A stretch of 64,000 nt of DNA. Origin: an uncultured Lachnospiraceae bacterium (lineage in GTDB: Bacteria > Bacillota > Clostridia > Lachnospirales > Lachnospiraceae). The notes beneath the pieces are model-generated. The model saw only the letters and a list, made by a program, of their open reading frames with translations, was not told where the DNA came from and did no database searches. The translations under genes were made by a program, and so were the position numbers. Every line of letters begins with the position of its first letter. The first letter of the stretch is position 1. The stretch is taken from positions 1 to 64,000 of the forward strand of contig CAOKWI010000012.1 of NCBI GenBank assembly GCA_948473115.1, written 5' to 3'. Of this stretch, positions 27,373 to 34,744 are shown piece after piece.

Positions 27373-27401
27373 ATTATAGCAGTAAGCGTCTTGTGTGTCA
27401 A
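27373..27401 (-). promoter_or_regulatory. Consensus sigma-A promoter
   Basis: On the minus strand TTGACA (27401-27396), a 17-bp spacer and TATAAT (27378-27373) match the consensus at all 12 positions. It drives the short unit ending at the terminator 27171-27203 and possibly the MetRS-like gene by readthrough. Confidence 0.9.
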
Positions 27402-27422
27402 TAGAAAAACAAGGCGACAGTT

Positions 27423-27581
27423 CAGAGCCCGTTACTGTTCACAGCTTCGCTGCTCACAGCAACATAATGCACACAAAATGAGCAAAAGACGCTCATTTTG
27501 GCGCCCGCAGTCTCGGGTTTTTATGCCCAAAACGCATAAAAACGCCTTCGCGAAACCGGCTGTGAATAGTAACCAGAGCCC
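27423..27581. mobile_element. 143-bp MITE copy with variant ends and 8-bp target duplication
   Basis: The element 27431-27573 has terminal inverted repeats GTTACTGTTCACAGC and GCTGTGAATAGTAAC (14 of 15 pairs). It is flanked by the direct repeat CAGAGCCC (27423-27430 and 27574-27581). Its inner hairpin module GGCGCCAAAATGAG...CTCATTTTGTGTGCAT, read on the minus strand, also occurs in the copy at 30565-30704, linking it to the same family despite variant termini. Confidence 0.8.
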
Positions 27582-27589
27582 TCGTTGTC

Positions 27590-28324
27590 CTACATCTGCG
27601 CCCTGAAAAAGTCGATGGAATATTCCCTGGCAGCAGTGCTGTCGGCTCCGTCAAAGCCATGACTCGCACCGGGAATGACAATGAGACGGGCATCCTCGTA
27701 TACGGACAGGGCCTTTTCGGAATAGCCAAGGGGCACGGTGGGATCCTGATCCCCGTGAATCATCAGAACAGCCCCTTGGTAAGCCGGGATGATTTCATAT
27801 ACCTTGATATCCATGGCCTCCCTGTCAAAGGGCTCTCCCAGACGAAGGCCGAAAACCTCCCGCTCCCCGGCCTCGTACCGTTTTTTTGCGCCTTCCGGAA
27901 CCACGAAGGCGGGATACCACAGCACCTGTGCCCTGATATCCTCCGGCCGCCGGGCTGCCACCAGCGCAGAGACCAGGCCGCCCATGCTTTCTCCCTGGAG
28001 GAATATCCGTCCCGGATCCACATAGTCCAGTTCTTTCACACAGTCGATGACTGTCTCCAGGTCCTCACATTCCGTACCCACCGTCATTTCCTCAAACGTA
28101 CCATCGCTGAGGGATTCCGGCCCCCCGCCGCAGAAGTCGAAGAACAGGCAGCAGATGCCTGCCTCCGCGAAGCCGTCCCCATGGTGCATCAGTTCCCGGA
28201 AGTTGCTTCCGAAGCCATGGCAGAATATCACCACAGGGAGTCTCTGCGCTGTCGTCTCCGGCAGATAAATGCGCCCCCGGATGGTTTTTCCGTCTTTTTT
28301 TACAAATGTCATTTCTTTTGTCAT
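27590..28324 (-). CDS. Alpha/beta hydrolase (dienelactone-hydrolase or esterase-like)
   Basis: The 244-residue cytosolic protein has the hydrolase fold with VVIFCHGFGSN (oxyanion region, about 31-41), nucleophile elbow QGESMGG (Ser near 114), acid Asp in HGDQDPTVP (about 195-203) and catalytic His in GASHGFDG (about 222-229). Family members are esterases or acylaminoacyl peptidase-like enzymes; the substrate is not predictable. The start has AAAGGGAGA upstream. Its 3' end stops 9 bp from the MITE target duplication. Confidence 0.88.
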   Translation of the reverse strand: MTKEMTFVKKDGKTIRGRIYLPETTAQRLPVVIFCHGFGSNFRELMHHGDGFAEAGICCLFFDFCGGGPESLSDGTFEEMTVGTECEDLETVIDCVKELDYVDPGRIFLQGESMGGLVSALVAARRPEDIRAQVLWYPAFVVPEGAKKRYEAGEREVFGLRLGEPFDREAMDIKVYEIIPAYQGAVLMIHGDQDPTVPLGYSEKALSVYEDARLIVIPGASHGFDGADSTAAREYSIDFFRAQM

Positions 28325-28560
28325 CTTTGTCTCCCTTTCCTCCCAATACTTTCAATTTCTCTCAATGCTTTCAATTCATTGGCGCAAGCCGCCTGGCTTT
28401 TCTTCCTCCGGCCGGTTCAACGTGTTGAATATGGCCATTTTCAGCAGATTCGATAGTGCCGGGGCAGTCAGCGGCCGAACGGCCATCTATACCATGCTTG
28501 CCTTGTAATCATGATCATAATACTATCATAATACAGAAGCCTGTATAATGCAAACCTATC

Positions 28561-28822
28561 GTAACAGTTCAGTCTTGATAGTGCCAGGCGGTTTGTTTTT
28601 TGGCAAGGGGGGACGGCGCAGAAAGTACCCCTGCCTCTCCTGCTCCTGTATCCTGAAAGCTTATATATATCACATAGCAAAATTAAGGCAACCATTCAAA
28701 GCCAACTGGAAAAGTATTGTGAGGTTCAATCAATACATATTACGAAAAGTCAGGCGGAGACGTGCTGTCCTGCCCTAAGCGGACTTTGGAGGGCGGTCTT
28801 AGCGGAGATGAAATCCACTGCT
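28561..28822 (+). mobile_element. Truncated MITE copy (left end only)
   Basis: It begins GTAACAGTTCAGTC and follows the left part of the 657-bp copy at 52683 (GTGCCAGGCGG, CAGAAAGTACCCCTG, GTCAGGCGG-GACGTGCTGTCCTG, GGTCTTAGCGGAGATGAAATCCACTGC). It lacks the first arm and loop of that copy's 30-bp inverted repeat. No matching right end follows, so the element is broken. Confidence 0.7.
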
Positions 28823-28851
28823 TTGGAGTCAAAAGGGAAATCCTCCGTGAA

Positions 28852-28925
28852 ATAGATCATCTCATTATATTTTTACACAGCGTCACAGATGGCGCTGTGG
28901 TGCATAACGGTTTATTAGTTTATCC
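28852..28925 (+). repeat. 74-bp structured direct repeat, copy 1
   Basis: It aligns without gaps to 30491-30564 (about 80% identity). Both copies can form an 8-bp hairpin at the same place (here CAGCGTCA-CAGA-TGGCGCTG) with several changes that preserve pairing. The two copies bracket the AT-rich gene and the transposase remnant. Confidence 0.6.
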
Positions 28926-29066
28926 AGAACATTATGCAAGGGGTATTGACTTGCACATTTTTGCTTGATATGATAAAAATATATTATAAAGTTTTGGTTT
29001 TTATGTTAATGGTAATGCAGAATTGAAGAATTTCTTAATAAAAATTTTGAAGAGAGTAAGACTATT

Positions 29067-29539
29067 ATGGAAATTAATCCTAGTTCACTAGATTTTTTCC
29101 CATGCCTAATGGAAAAATATCCTAACAAAATTGTTATTCCATATAAAAGAGGAGAAGAATTATTAGGTGTACTTAAAGATTTGTATTGTTTTGAACCAAT
29201 TGATTATGATGCGGCAATGATTGAAATGAGGGGGTTTGTAGTTGGGAAAAAAATACCAGGGAAAAGAATACAGTTTATTTATTAAAGTTAAATAATTCAT
29301 CTGAATTATTCTATAAATATCATACTGCTAGATTTTTTCCTAGAAGTAGGATTATTCTTTTAATAGATAACGATAAGGATGAATTTATTTCTAATGATCA
29401 TTTGTTTCAGACCAAAATAAATATTTTGAGAGGTATAAATAAAGAAGATGTTGACAATTTCACACAAGAGTTTAAAGTATATTTAAATTTATTTTATCTA
29501 TATGACTTGGCATTAGAGAATGATAATATACTTAATTAA
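29067..29539 (+). pseudogene. AT-rich gene of unknown function split by a frameshift
   Basis: The first frame gives 72 residues (MEINPSSLDFFPCLMEKYPN...) ending at 29285. The reading continues in another frame from about 29245 (NTVYLLKLNNSSELFYKYH...DNILN) to the TAA at 29539. Adding one A to the A7 run in GTTGGGAAAAAAATACC restores a single frame of about 157 residues. Base composition is far more AT-rich than the neighbours, suggesting recent acquisition. Coding-like sequence also extends a few codons upstream of the ATG without a start codon. No family is recognised. A sequencing error cannot be excluded. Confidence 0.55.
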
Positions 29540-29557
29540 GAAGAAGGAGACCTTACT

Positions 29558-29587
29558 ATGAGTAATATGAATATGAATGATTTTTAA
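29558..29587 (+). pseudogene. Aborted 9-codon ORF with strong ribosome binding site
   Basis: AAGAAGGAGA precedes ATGAGTAATATG, which reads MSNMNMNDF before TAA. One extra T in the T run before the stop would extend the frame into NDFLSHTFFDDKFTLLSLEIF, running into the open frame starting at 29617. It looks like the 5' end of a second AT-rich gene cut short by a homopolymer change and then by the IS remnant. Confidence 0.35.
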
Positions 29588-29669
29588 GTCACACATTTTT
29601 CGACGACAAATTTACTTTGTTATCTCTTGAAATATTTATTCAAATTAATATCAAAATATTATTGGTAAA

Positions 29670-29715
29670 AATCCCCTTGAATTTAGAAAGTGAAGTGATT
29701 CAAGGGGATTTTTTT
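29670..29715. terminator. Strong intrinsic terminator
   Basis: AATCCCCTTGAAT (29670-29682) and ATTCAAGGGGATT (29698-29710) form a perfect 13-bp stem with a 15-base loop. A T run follows on the plus strand and an A run precedes it, so it can work in both directions. It ends the AT-rich segment. Confidence 0.85.
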
Positions 29716-29749
29716 CTCTCTATTGTCACGGCAAAACTCCTTTTCCCCT

Positions 29750-30494
29750 CTGGCAGATTTTCGTTTTCCCTCCCGATTGTCTTTTTTGCGGTCCTGGGAA
29801 ATGCGGATGAATGGGGAGAAATAGAAAGCTTCGCAAAAAGGAAGGAGATGTGGCTGCGTAAATACCTGGAACTTTCATCCGGCATCCCGACAGATGATAC
29901 CTACCGTATCGTGATGGGGAACATTGGCACGGAACATTTCTACCAGGCTGCAGCGGGGCTGCTGATCCAGACAATAGAGGGAATCGTGCTGCTGTCCGGG
30001 AAGGAAAGCAGGGGATCCAAAAGGAAGCCGGGGGGCAGGGGGAGGCAAAGGCACTGCAGACCCTGAATGTGTATTCAAATGACTATGGGATATGTCTGGC
30101 ACAGAAATTCATTGATGAGAGGACAAACGAGATACCGGCGGCGTAGGAACTGTTGGGGCTTATGAACCTGCGGGATATGATCGTGACGGCGGATGCCATG
30201 AACTGCCAGAAGGATACTGTTTCTGCAATTGTATCGGGGAAAGGGGACTATGTGCTTGCCCTGAAAGGGAACCAGGGGCTGTTCCATGAAGAAGTCAGGG
30301 ACTACTTTGAAGGAGGCGTACTGGAAAACCTGAAAGGGAAAGAAGGATGCTACAAAAAGACAGTGGAGCCGGAATACGGGGGGAGTGCAGTCCGGGAATA
30401 CTACATCACGGAGGACACGGACTGGTACAGTGAACGGGGGAAGTGGAAAAACTCAGGAGTTTCGGGATGGTGGGTAAGATTCTGGAGAAGATAA
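29750..30494 (+). pseudogene. Decayed ISAs1-family transposase
   Basis: Fragments in several frames read as an ISAs1 (H-repeat type) transposase. The N-terminal part FFAVLGNADEWGEIESFAKRKEMWLRKYLEL lies in the frame ending at 30066. A middle part VYSNDYGICLAQKFIDERTNEIP is followed by an in-frame TAG (30144-30146). The DDE core then reads LRDMIVTADAMNCQKDT and DYVLALKGNQG, and a final frameshift precedes KLRSFGMVGKILEKI. The central DNA-binding part is partly missing. At least two frameshifts and one stop make it inactive. No terminal repeats of this IS were recognised. Confidence 0.8.
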
Positions 30495-30564
30495 ATCATC
30501 TCTTTATATTTTTATACGGCACCAGAAATGGTGTCGCGGTGCATATCGGTTTATTAGTTTAACC
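30491..30564 (+). repeat. 74-bp structured direct repeat, copy 2
   Basis: Pairs with 28852-28925. The hairpin here is CGGCACCA-GAAA-TGGTGTCG, with different bases but the same pairing. Its last 8 bases form the left target duplication of the MITE copy that follows. Confidence 0.6.
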
Positions 30565-30712
30565 GTAACAGTTCAGCCATGCGGCACCGCGAAGTCAAAA
30601 TTGCGTTCCTATGCAATTTTGCGAGACTTGCAGGCGCCAAAATGAGTTGAAAACTCATTTTGTGTGCATCATCGTAACAGTTTGGCCGAAGGCTGAACTG
30701 TTACGTTTAACC
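30557..30712. mobile_element. 140-bp MITE copy with 8-bp target duplication
   Basis: The element 30565-30704 begins GTAACAGTTCAGCC and ends GGCTGAACTGTTAC, a perfect 14-bp inverted repeat. It is flanked by GTTTAACC (30557-30564, 30705-30712). The interior carries two hairpins: AAAATTGC...GCAATTTT, and AAAATGAG...CTCATTTT. A second partial end GTAACAGTTTGGCC lies inside near the right terminus. Confidence 0.88.
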
Positions 30713-30852
30713 TGCATATGTATCCGGGGATGTTGACATGCGCGGGAATGTAGAATATAATAAGACAATTCAGCTGCAGGGCAGCGGGAAACAGTTTTTC
30801 AGGGACAGGGATATGTGCAGACCGATATGGCAGATGACAGGAGGAAACAGTT

Positions 30853-32106
30853 ATGTTGACATTGAAAAAGCCGCCCATGGGATGGAACAGCTGGGACTGT
30901 TACGGCGCCGCCGTGAACGAGGCGCAGGTGAGGGCAAATGCCGAATATATGGCAGAAAACCTGAAGGAATATGGCTGGGAATACATTGTGGTGGACATCC
31001 AGTGGTATGAGCCCGGTGCGGTGAGCCATGAGTATAACAAAGGTGCGAAGCTGGTGATGGATGGATTCGGACGGCTGATGCCCGCGGTGAACAGGTTTCC
31101 CTCGGCATCGGACGGGAAGGGATTCCGGCCGCTTGCGGAATATGTGCATTCCCTGGGGCTTAAATTCGGAATCCATATTCTGAGAGGGATCCCCAGGCAG
31201 GCCATACGGCACAACAGCCCCGTCCTGGGGACAAATATCCGAGCGGCGGAGATTGCGGATTTCGGGAATGTCTGTGCGTGGAACGGTGATATGTGCGGCA
31301 TTGATATGAGCCGGGAGGGAGCCCAGGAGTATTATGACTCGCTCTTCGCCCTGTATGCCGGATGGGGCGTGGATTATGTGAAGGTGGATGACATTGCCCG
31401 TCCCTACCGCAGGGAGGAGATTGAGGGAATCGCGAAGGCCATCCAAAACAGCGGGAGGGACATGGTTCTGTCCCTGTCCCCGGGAGCGGCGCCCATAGAC
31501 CAGGCAGGGCATCTTTCAGAGTGGGCGAATCTGTGGCGTATGACGGACGATTTCTGGGACAGCTGGGAACTGTTGAAAAAGATGTTCGACTATTGCCGGG
31601 AATGGTTCCCCTATGTGGGGGAAAACCATTTCCCCGACTGCGATATGCTTCCCTTGGGGCGAATCCGTTTATGCAATACGGAACAGGGTGAAGACACGAA
31701 ATTTACAGAGGATGAACAGAGGCTTTTGATGTCCCTGTGGGCGATTTTCCGTTCCCCGCTGATGTTTGGGGGAGATATGACCATGAATGACGGTTTTACG
31801 CTTTCCCTGATGCAGAACCGTGAGATCATCGGCATCAACCAGGATTCCCGGGGAGGCCATGAGGTTTACCGCAAGGGAAATGAAATTGTCTGGGCGGCTT
31901 ACGGCCCGGGTGATACGGTATACCTGGCGCATTTCAATGTGGGTGAGGAGGAGATCGCCGTTTCGTTTGACACAGGATTTCTTGGGTTCAGGGAGGAGAT
32001 CAATGCCCGTGAGATATGGAGCGGGGAGGAACAGAAAGGGACTTTACAGGTGAAGTCCGTGATCCCGCCCCACGGGGTCAGATTGTATCTGCTAAGGAAC
32101 TGTTAA
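30853..32106 (+). CDS. GH27 alpha-galactosidase
   Basis: The 417-residue cytoplasmic enzyme should remove terminal alpha-galactosyl residues. GH27 signatures are PPMGWNSWDCYG at the N-terminus, the nucleophile Asp in YVKVDDI (about 174-180) and the acid/base Asp in RMTDDFWDSW (about 229-238). The usual second-shell motifs GIHILRGIPRQ and LMFGGDM are present. A short C-terminal beta domain follows the barrel. There is no signal peptide. AGGAGGAAACAG precedes the start. It is not in an obvious operon with a transporter. Confidence 0.93.
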   Translation: MLTLKKPPMGWNSWDCYGAAVNEAQVRANAEYMAENLKEYGWEYIVVDIQWYEPGAVSHEYNKGAKLVMDGFGRLMPAVNRFPSASDGKGFRPLAEYVHSLGLKFGIHILRGIPRQAIRHNSPVLGTNIRAAEIADFGNVCAWNGDMCGIDMSREGAQEYYDSLFALYAGWGVDYVKVDDIARPYRREEIEGIAKAIQNSGRDMVLSLSPGAAPIDQAGHLSEWANLWRMTDDFWDSWELLKKMFDYCREWFPYVGENHFPDCDMLPLGRIRLCNTEQGEDTKFTEDEQRLLMSLWAIFRSPLMFGGDMTMNDGFTLSLMQNREIIGINQDSRGGHEVYRKGNEIVWAAYGPGDTVYLAHFNVGEEEIAVSFDTGFLGFREEINAREIWSGEEQKGTLQVKSVIPPHGVRLYLLRNC

Positions 32107-32221
32107 GTAAGGAACTGTTATGAGGTAACTTTAGGTCGCTTTACGGTTTGGCTTAGGATGAGCCTGCAAAGGCAGGGCGATATCTATTTTGATATTTTGG
32201 AAAGAAAAGGAGTCCAATGGA

Positions 32222-32833
32222 ATGAGTGAGATGAAGGACAAAATGCATACGGGGGAACTGTATCTTCCGGGGGATGAGGAGATCATAAGGGAGCAGGTGG
32301 TCTACCAGGACAGGCTGTGTGAGTATAATCTGACCAAGCCGTCGGAAACAGAGAAACGGGCGGCAATGCTGAAAGAGATGCTGGGCGACTGCGGGGAGGG
32401 TGTGTACATTGAGGCTCCGTTTTACGCTAATTTCGGCGGGCATCACTGTCATTTCGGGAAAATGGTTTATGCGAACTATCACCTGACCTGTGTGGATGAT
32501 ACCCATATTTATGTGGGTGATTATACCATGTTCGGACCCAACGTGACGATTGCCACGGCGGGTCACCCCATCCTGCCGGAACTGCGGGAACGGATATACC
32601 AGTATAACATGCCGGTTCATATCGGCAGGAACTGCTGGATCGGCGGGGGCGCCATCATTCTGCCAGGCGTCCGCATCGGGGACAACACGGTGATCGGCGC
32701 GGGGAGCGTGGTGACGAAGGACATTCCCGCCAATGTGGTGGCAGTGGGAAATCCCTGTAGGGTCATGCGTGAGATCAATGAGCATGACAGGGCGTACTAT
32801 TACAAAGACAGAAAAATCCCTTTTTCCATATAA
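32222..32833 (+). CDS. Maltose O-acetyltransferase-like left-handed beta-helix acetyltransferase
   Basis: The 203-residue protein matches the maltose/galactoside O-acetyltransferase group: an N-terminal helical mac domain (MHTGELYLPGDEEI), then hexapeptide repeats (YVGDYTMFGPNVTIATAGHP, NCWIGGGAIILPGVRIGDNTVIGAGSVV) with the likely catalytic His in TAGHP. It acetylates sugar hydroxyls using acetyl-CoA. The start at 32222 follows AAGGAG with 9-base spacing; the track start at 32189 has none. It lies 115 bp after the alpha-galactosidase and may be cotranscribed with it. Confidence 0.9.
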   Translation: MSEMKDKMHTGELYLPGDEEIIREQVVYQDRLCEYNLTKPSETEKRAAMLKEMLGDCGEGVYIEAPFYANFGGHHCHFGKMVYANYHLTCVDDTHIYVGDYTMFGPNVTIATAGHPILPELRERIYQYNMPVHIGRNCWIGGGAIILPGVRIGDNTVIGAGSVVTKDIPANVVAVGNPCRVMREINEHDRAYYYKDRKIPFSI

Positions 32834-33045
32834 ATTTTGTAAAAGGGAAACAACCGCGATCGCTTTTTTCTGTTTCTGTAGAGACAAATGAGGTTTTGCC
32901 CTTTGGGTCGTTTAGAAACGGAGGAGCTTATGAGGAAAAGATGTTAAAACAACCTTATTAGCCGTGTTAGTTCCAGGGTAAAATGCTATATAGATACATG
33001 AAAAGAAATCAAGAATGAAGTTTGTTTGCAGGAGAGTGGCATCAA

Positions 33046-33498
33046 ATGATTGATATTTATACAGAAAAAAAGGATTCCAGGGATTGGATACTTCAGAATG
33101 ATTTGTATTTTAATCTGTATACAAGTAATGAAGAAATGTCTCAAAATGAGATTGACCTTATTAAGCAGGTGGATGAGGCAAGACTGACACCGGATAAGCA
33201 CATTGAAACGAAATATGGCTTAGGGACGATCCGCAATTTGTCATCAGGGTGTAAGACACTACTCAATATTGTTAAGCATCCGGATAAAGTGGTGTGTGTA
33301 GAGGAATGTGGTCCCAATGTGCTTAAAATTATTTTTACGATGGATAATATAAAGATTTATATGTCAAGACCAACGCTTACAGATATTCCGGATGGCGCAA
33401 AAATCAGATTTAATGATTCTGATATAGTCACCGGAAGCAAAGGGTATCATACATGGTGGGGCAAGGAGTATGAAAGGAGGGAGGCAGATGATTTATGA
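33046..33498 (+). CDS. DUF4869-like protein, first gene of an AT-rich three-gene module
   Basis: The 150-residue soluble protein begins MIDIYTEKKDSRDWILQNDL and resembles what I know as the DUF4869 family of Clostridia; the assignment is from memory and unverified. It is mixed alpha/beta with a conserved-looking VDEARLTPDKHIETKYG and ends GYHTWWGKEYE. The start follows AGGAGAG. Its stop overlaps the next gene by 11 bp. Composition is more AT-rich than flanking genes, suggesting transfer. No enzymatic motif is visible. Confidence 0.65.
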   Translation: MIDIYTEKKDSRDWILQNDLYFNLYTSNEEMSQNEIDLIKQVDEARLTPDKHIETKYGLGTIRNLSSGCKTLLNIVKHPDKVVCVEECGPNVLKIIFTMDNIKIYMSRPTLTDIPDGAKIRFNDSDIVTGSKGYHTWWGKEYERREADDL

Positions 33499-33889
33499 AA
33501 ACATTACATTTACGGCAGATCCATTTTCATACGATTTAGTGTTTGATGATAGAATAACTCTTGTTGGAGGAGATAGTGGGACAGGTAAAACCGTCCTTTA
33601 CGAAATGCTGGAGGATTTAAGGTTAATTGACGAATACAGGTCGATAAGGCTGTTTAATTATAAGTCAGATAACTTTTTGCAATCAATAAAAAAATGCAGA
33701 GATAGTTTTATTGTGATTGACAATGCAGATATTCTGATCAATGAAGAGGTTAAGAGATTTATTAATTTTGAGTTTTCCAATCAGTATATGCTTTTTTTGC
33801 GAAATTGTGATGGACTGAATGTCTCGGACGAGAGTTTTAAGGTATTAAAGTCTGATAATAACAGAGTTACGCTGGAAGAGGAGTTGTGA
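33488..33889 (+). CDS. Small P-loop NTPase-like protein, second gene of the module
   Basis: The 133-residue protein has a clear Walker A GGDSGTGKT (about 28-36) and a Walker B-like FIVIDNADIL (about 76-85), followed by YMLFLRNCDGL, which could be a sensor strand. It is far shorter than usual AAA or ABC ATPases, so it may be a minimal nucleotide-binding subunit that works with its neighbours. AGGAGGGAGG lies directly upstream of ATG 33488. It overlaps the first gene and ends 1 bp before the third, indicating tight coupling. No family name can be given. Confidence 0.65.
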   Translation: MIYENITFTADPFSYDLVFDDRITLVGGDSGTGKTVLYEMLEDLRLIDEYRSIRLFNYKSDNFLQSIKKCRDSFIVIDNADILINEEVKRFINFEFSNQYMLFLRNCDGLNVSDESFKVLKSDNNRVTLEEEL

Positions 33890-33890
33890 T

Positions 33891-34568
33891 ATGAAATATT
33901 TATGGACAGAAGATATCGGTGCAGGACTTCACTTCTGGAAATTACTGAATGGACTTTTCTTTGATAATATACTTGTAATCGAAAGTAAGGGAAGTAATCA
34001 GGGCATATTAGATGCATTGGCAGAATTAGAAATTCAAGCGGAGGACGAGTATTACATTGCATTTGATTATGTTGTTGACAATCAGGATATTCGTAATAAA
34101 TATCGTATATTGAGGTCAATGGTGGAGAAGTCAGAGGGAAGGGTTATCGTTCTGGATATGATTTGTTTTGAACACCTGATTCTTGCATTTGACAAACTGG
34201 TGGATTGGACAGGTACCGGAAAGGCAGATAAAATCAAAATTCGGGAGGAAATTTTGTCTGTAATAGAAAATCATAGAATTAACTTGTCAAAAATTAAAAA
34301 CGAGAAAGCGTTGCAGTATTTGGCAGGTTTTAATAGATATTCGACGGAACGAGTGATGAAATCATTGGTAGGTGAATTGACACAAAATGAAAAATGGTCA
34401 GTGAGCGGTTCTCTTATGGGAGAGTGCTGGTACAAGAATTGTTGTATGTCTGGACATTTGGAGAGCCGTAAGTGTGGGCGGCCGGAAGTTTTGGATGGAA
34501 ATGAAAAAATGAAACGGTTGATACAATCGGAAACAGTTCAAAGAGTGGTTGGGGAAGTAAGCATTTGA
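33891..34568 (+). CDS. Unknown protein with possible TOPRIM-like core and Cys-rich tail, third gene of the module
   Basis: The 225-residue protein begins MKYLWTEDIGAGLHFWKLLN. The stretch NILVIESKGSNQGILDAL...YYIAFDYVVDNQD has the spacing of a TOPRIM-type acidic strand-helix-strand (Glu, then Asp-Asp), as in DUF4435-like nucleases, but this is only pattern resemblance. The C-terminal region carries CWYKNCCMSGHLESRKC (about 182-198), a possible metal-binding cluster. GAGGAG precedes the start. An ATPase plus TOPRIM-like pair would recall defence systems of the OLD or PARIS kind, yet the sizes differ greatly. Confidence 0.6.
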   Translation: MKYLWTEDIGAGLHFWKLLNGLFFDNILVIESKGSNQGILDALAELEIQAEDEYYIAFDYVVDNQDIRNKYRILRSMVEKSEGRVIVLDMICFEHLILAFDKLVDWTGTGKADKIKIREEILSVIENHRINLSKIKNEKALQYLAGFNRYSTERVMKSLVGELTQNEKWSVSGSLMGECWYKNCCMSGHLESRKCGRPEVLDGNEKMKRLIQSETVQRVVGEVSI

Positions 34569-34744
34569 ATCATAGAAGGGTACATTCCCCGATGTCTGCA
34601 CCAGGAGAAAGAAAAATCATCCCTCTACAGAATTCCTTTTTTATAGTTTACAGGTGGATTTTTTTACTCTGATAGTTTATAGTTGGTAATATAGAAAAAA
34701 TAGATGTGGAATAAAAAAGTCGAAAGGATTTAAGTCAGCAGAGC

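Noticed and set aside
26967-27400. T-box riboswitch upstream of the MetRS paralogue
   Set aside because: A terminator is present, but the T-box consensus (AGGGTGG-ACCGCG type) and specifier-loop structure were not found.
29617-30066. 149-codon ORF as an intact protein
   Set aside because: Its second half is the N-terminal part of an ISAs1 transposase with the rest in other frames; the first 35 codons belong to the AT-rich flank.
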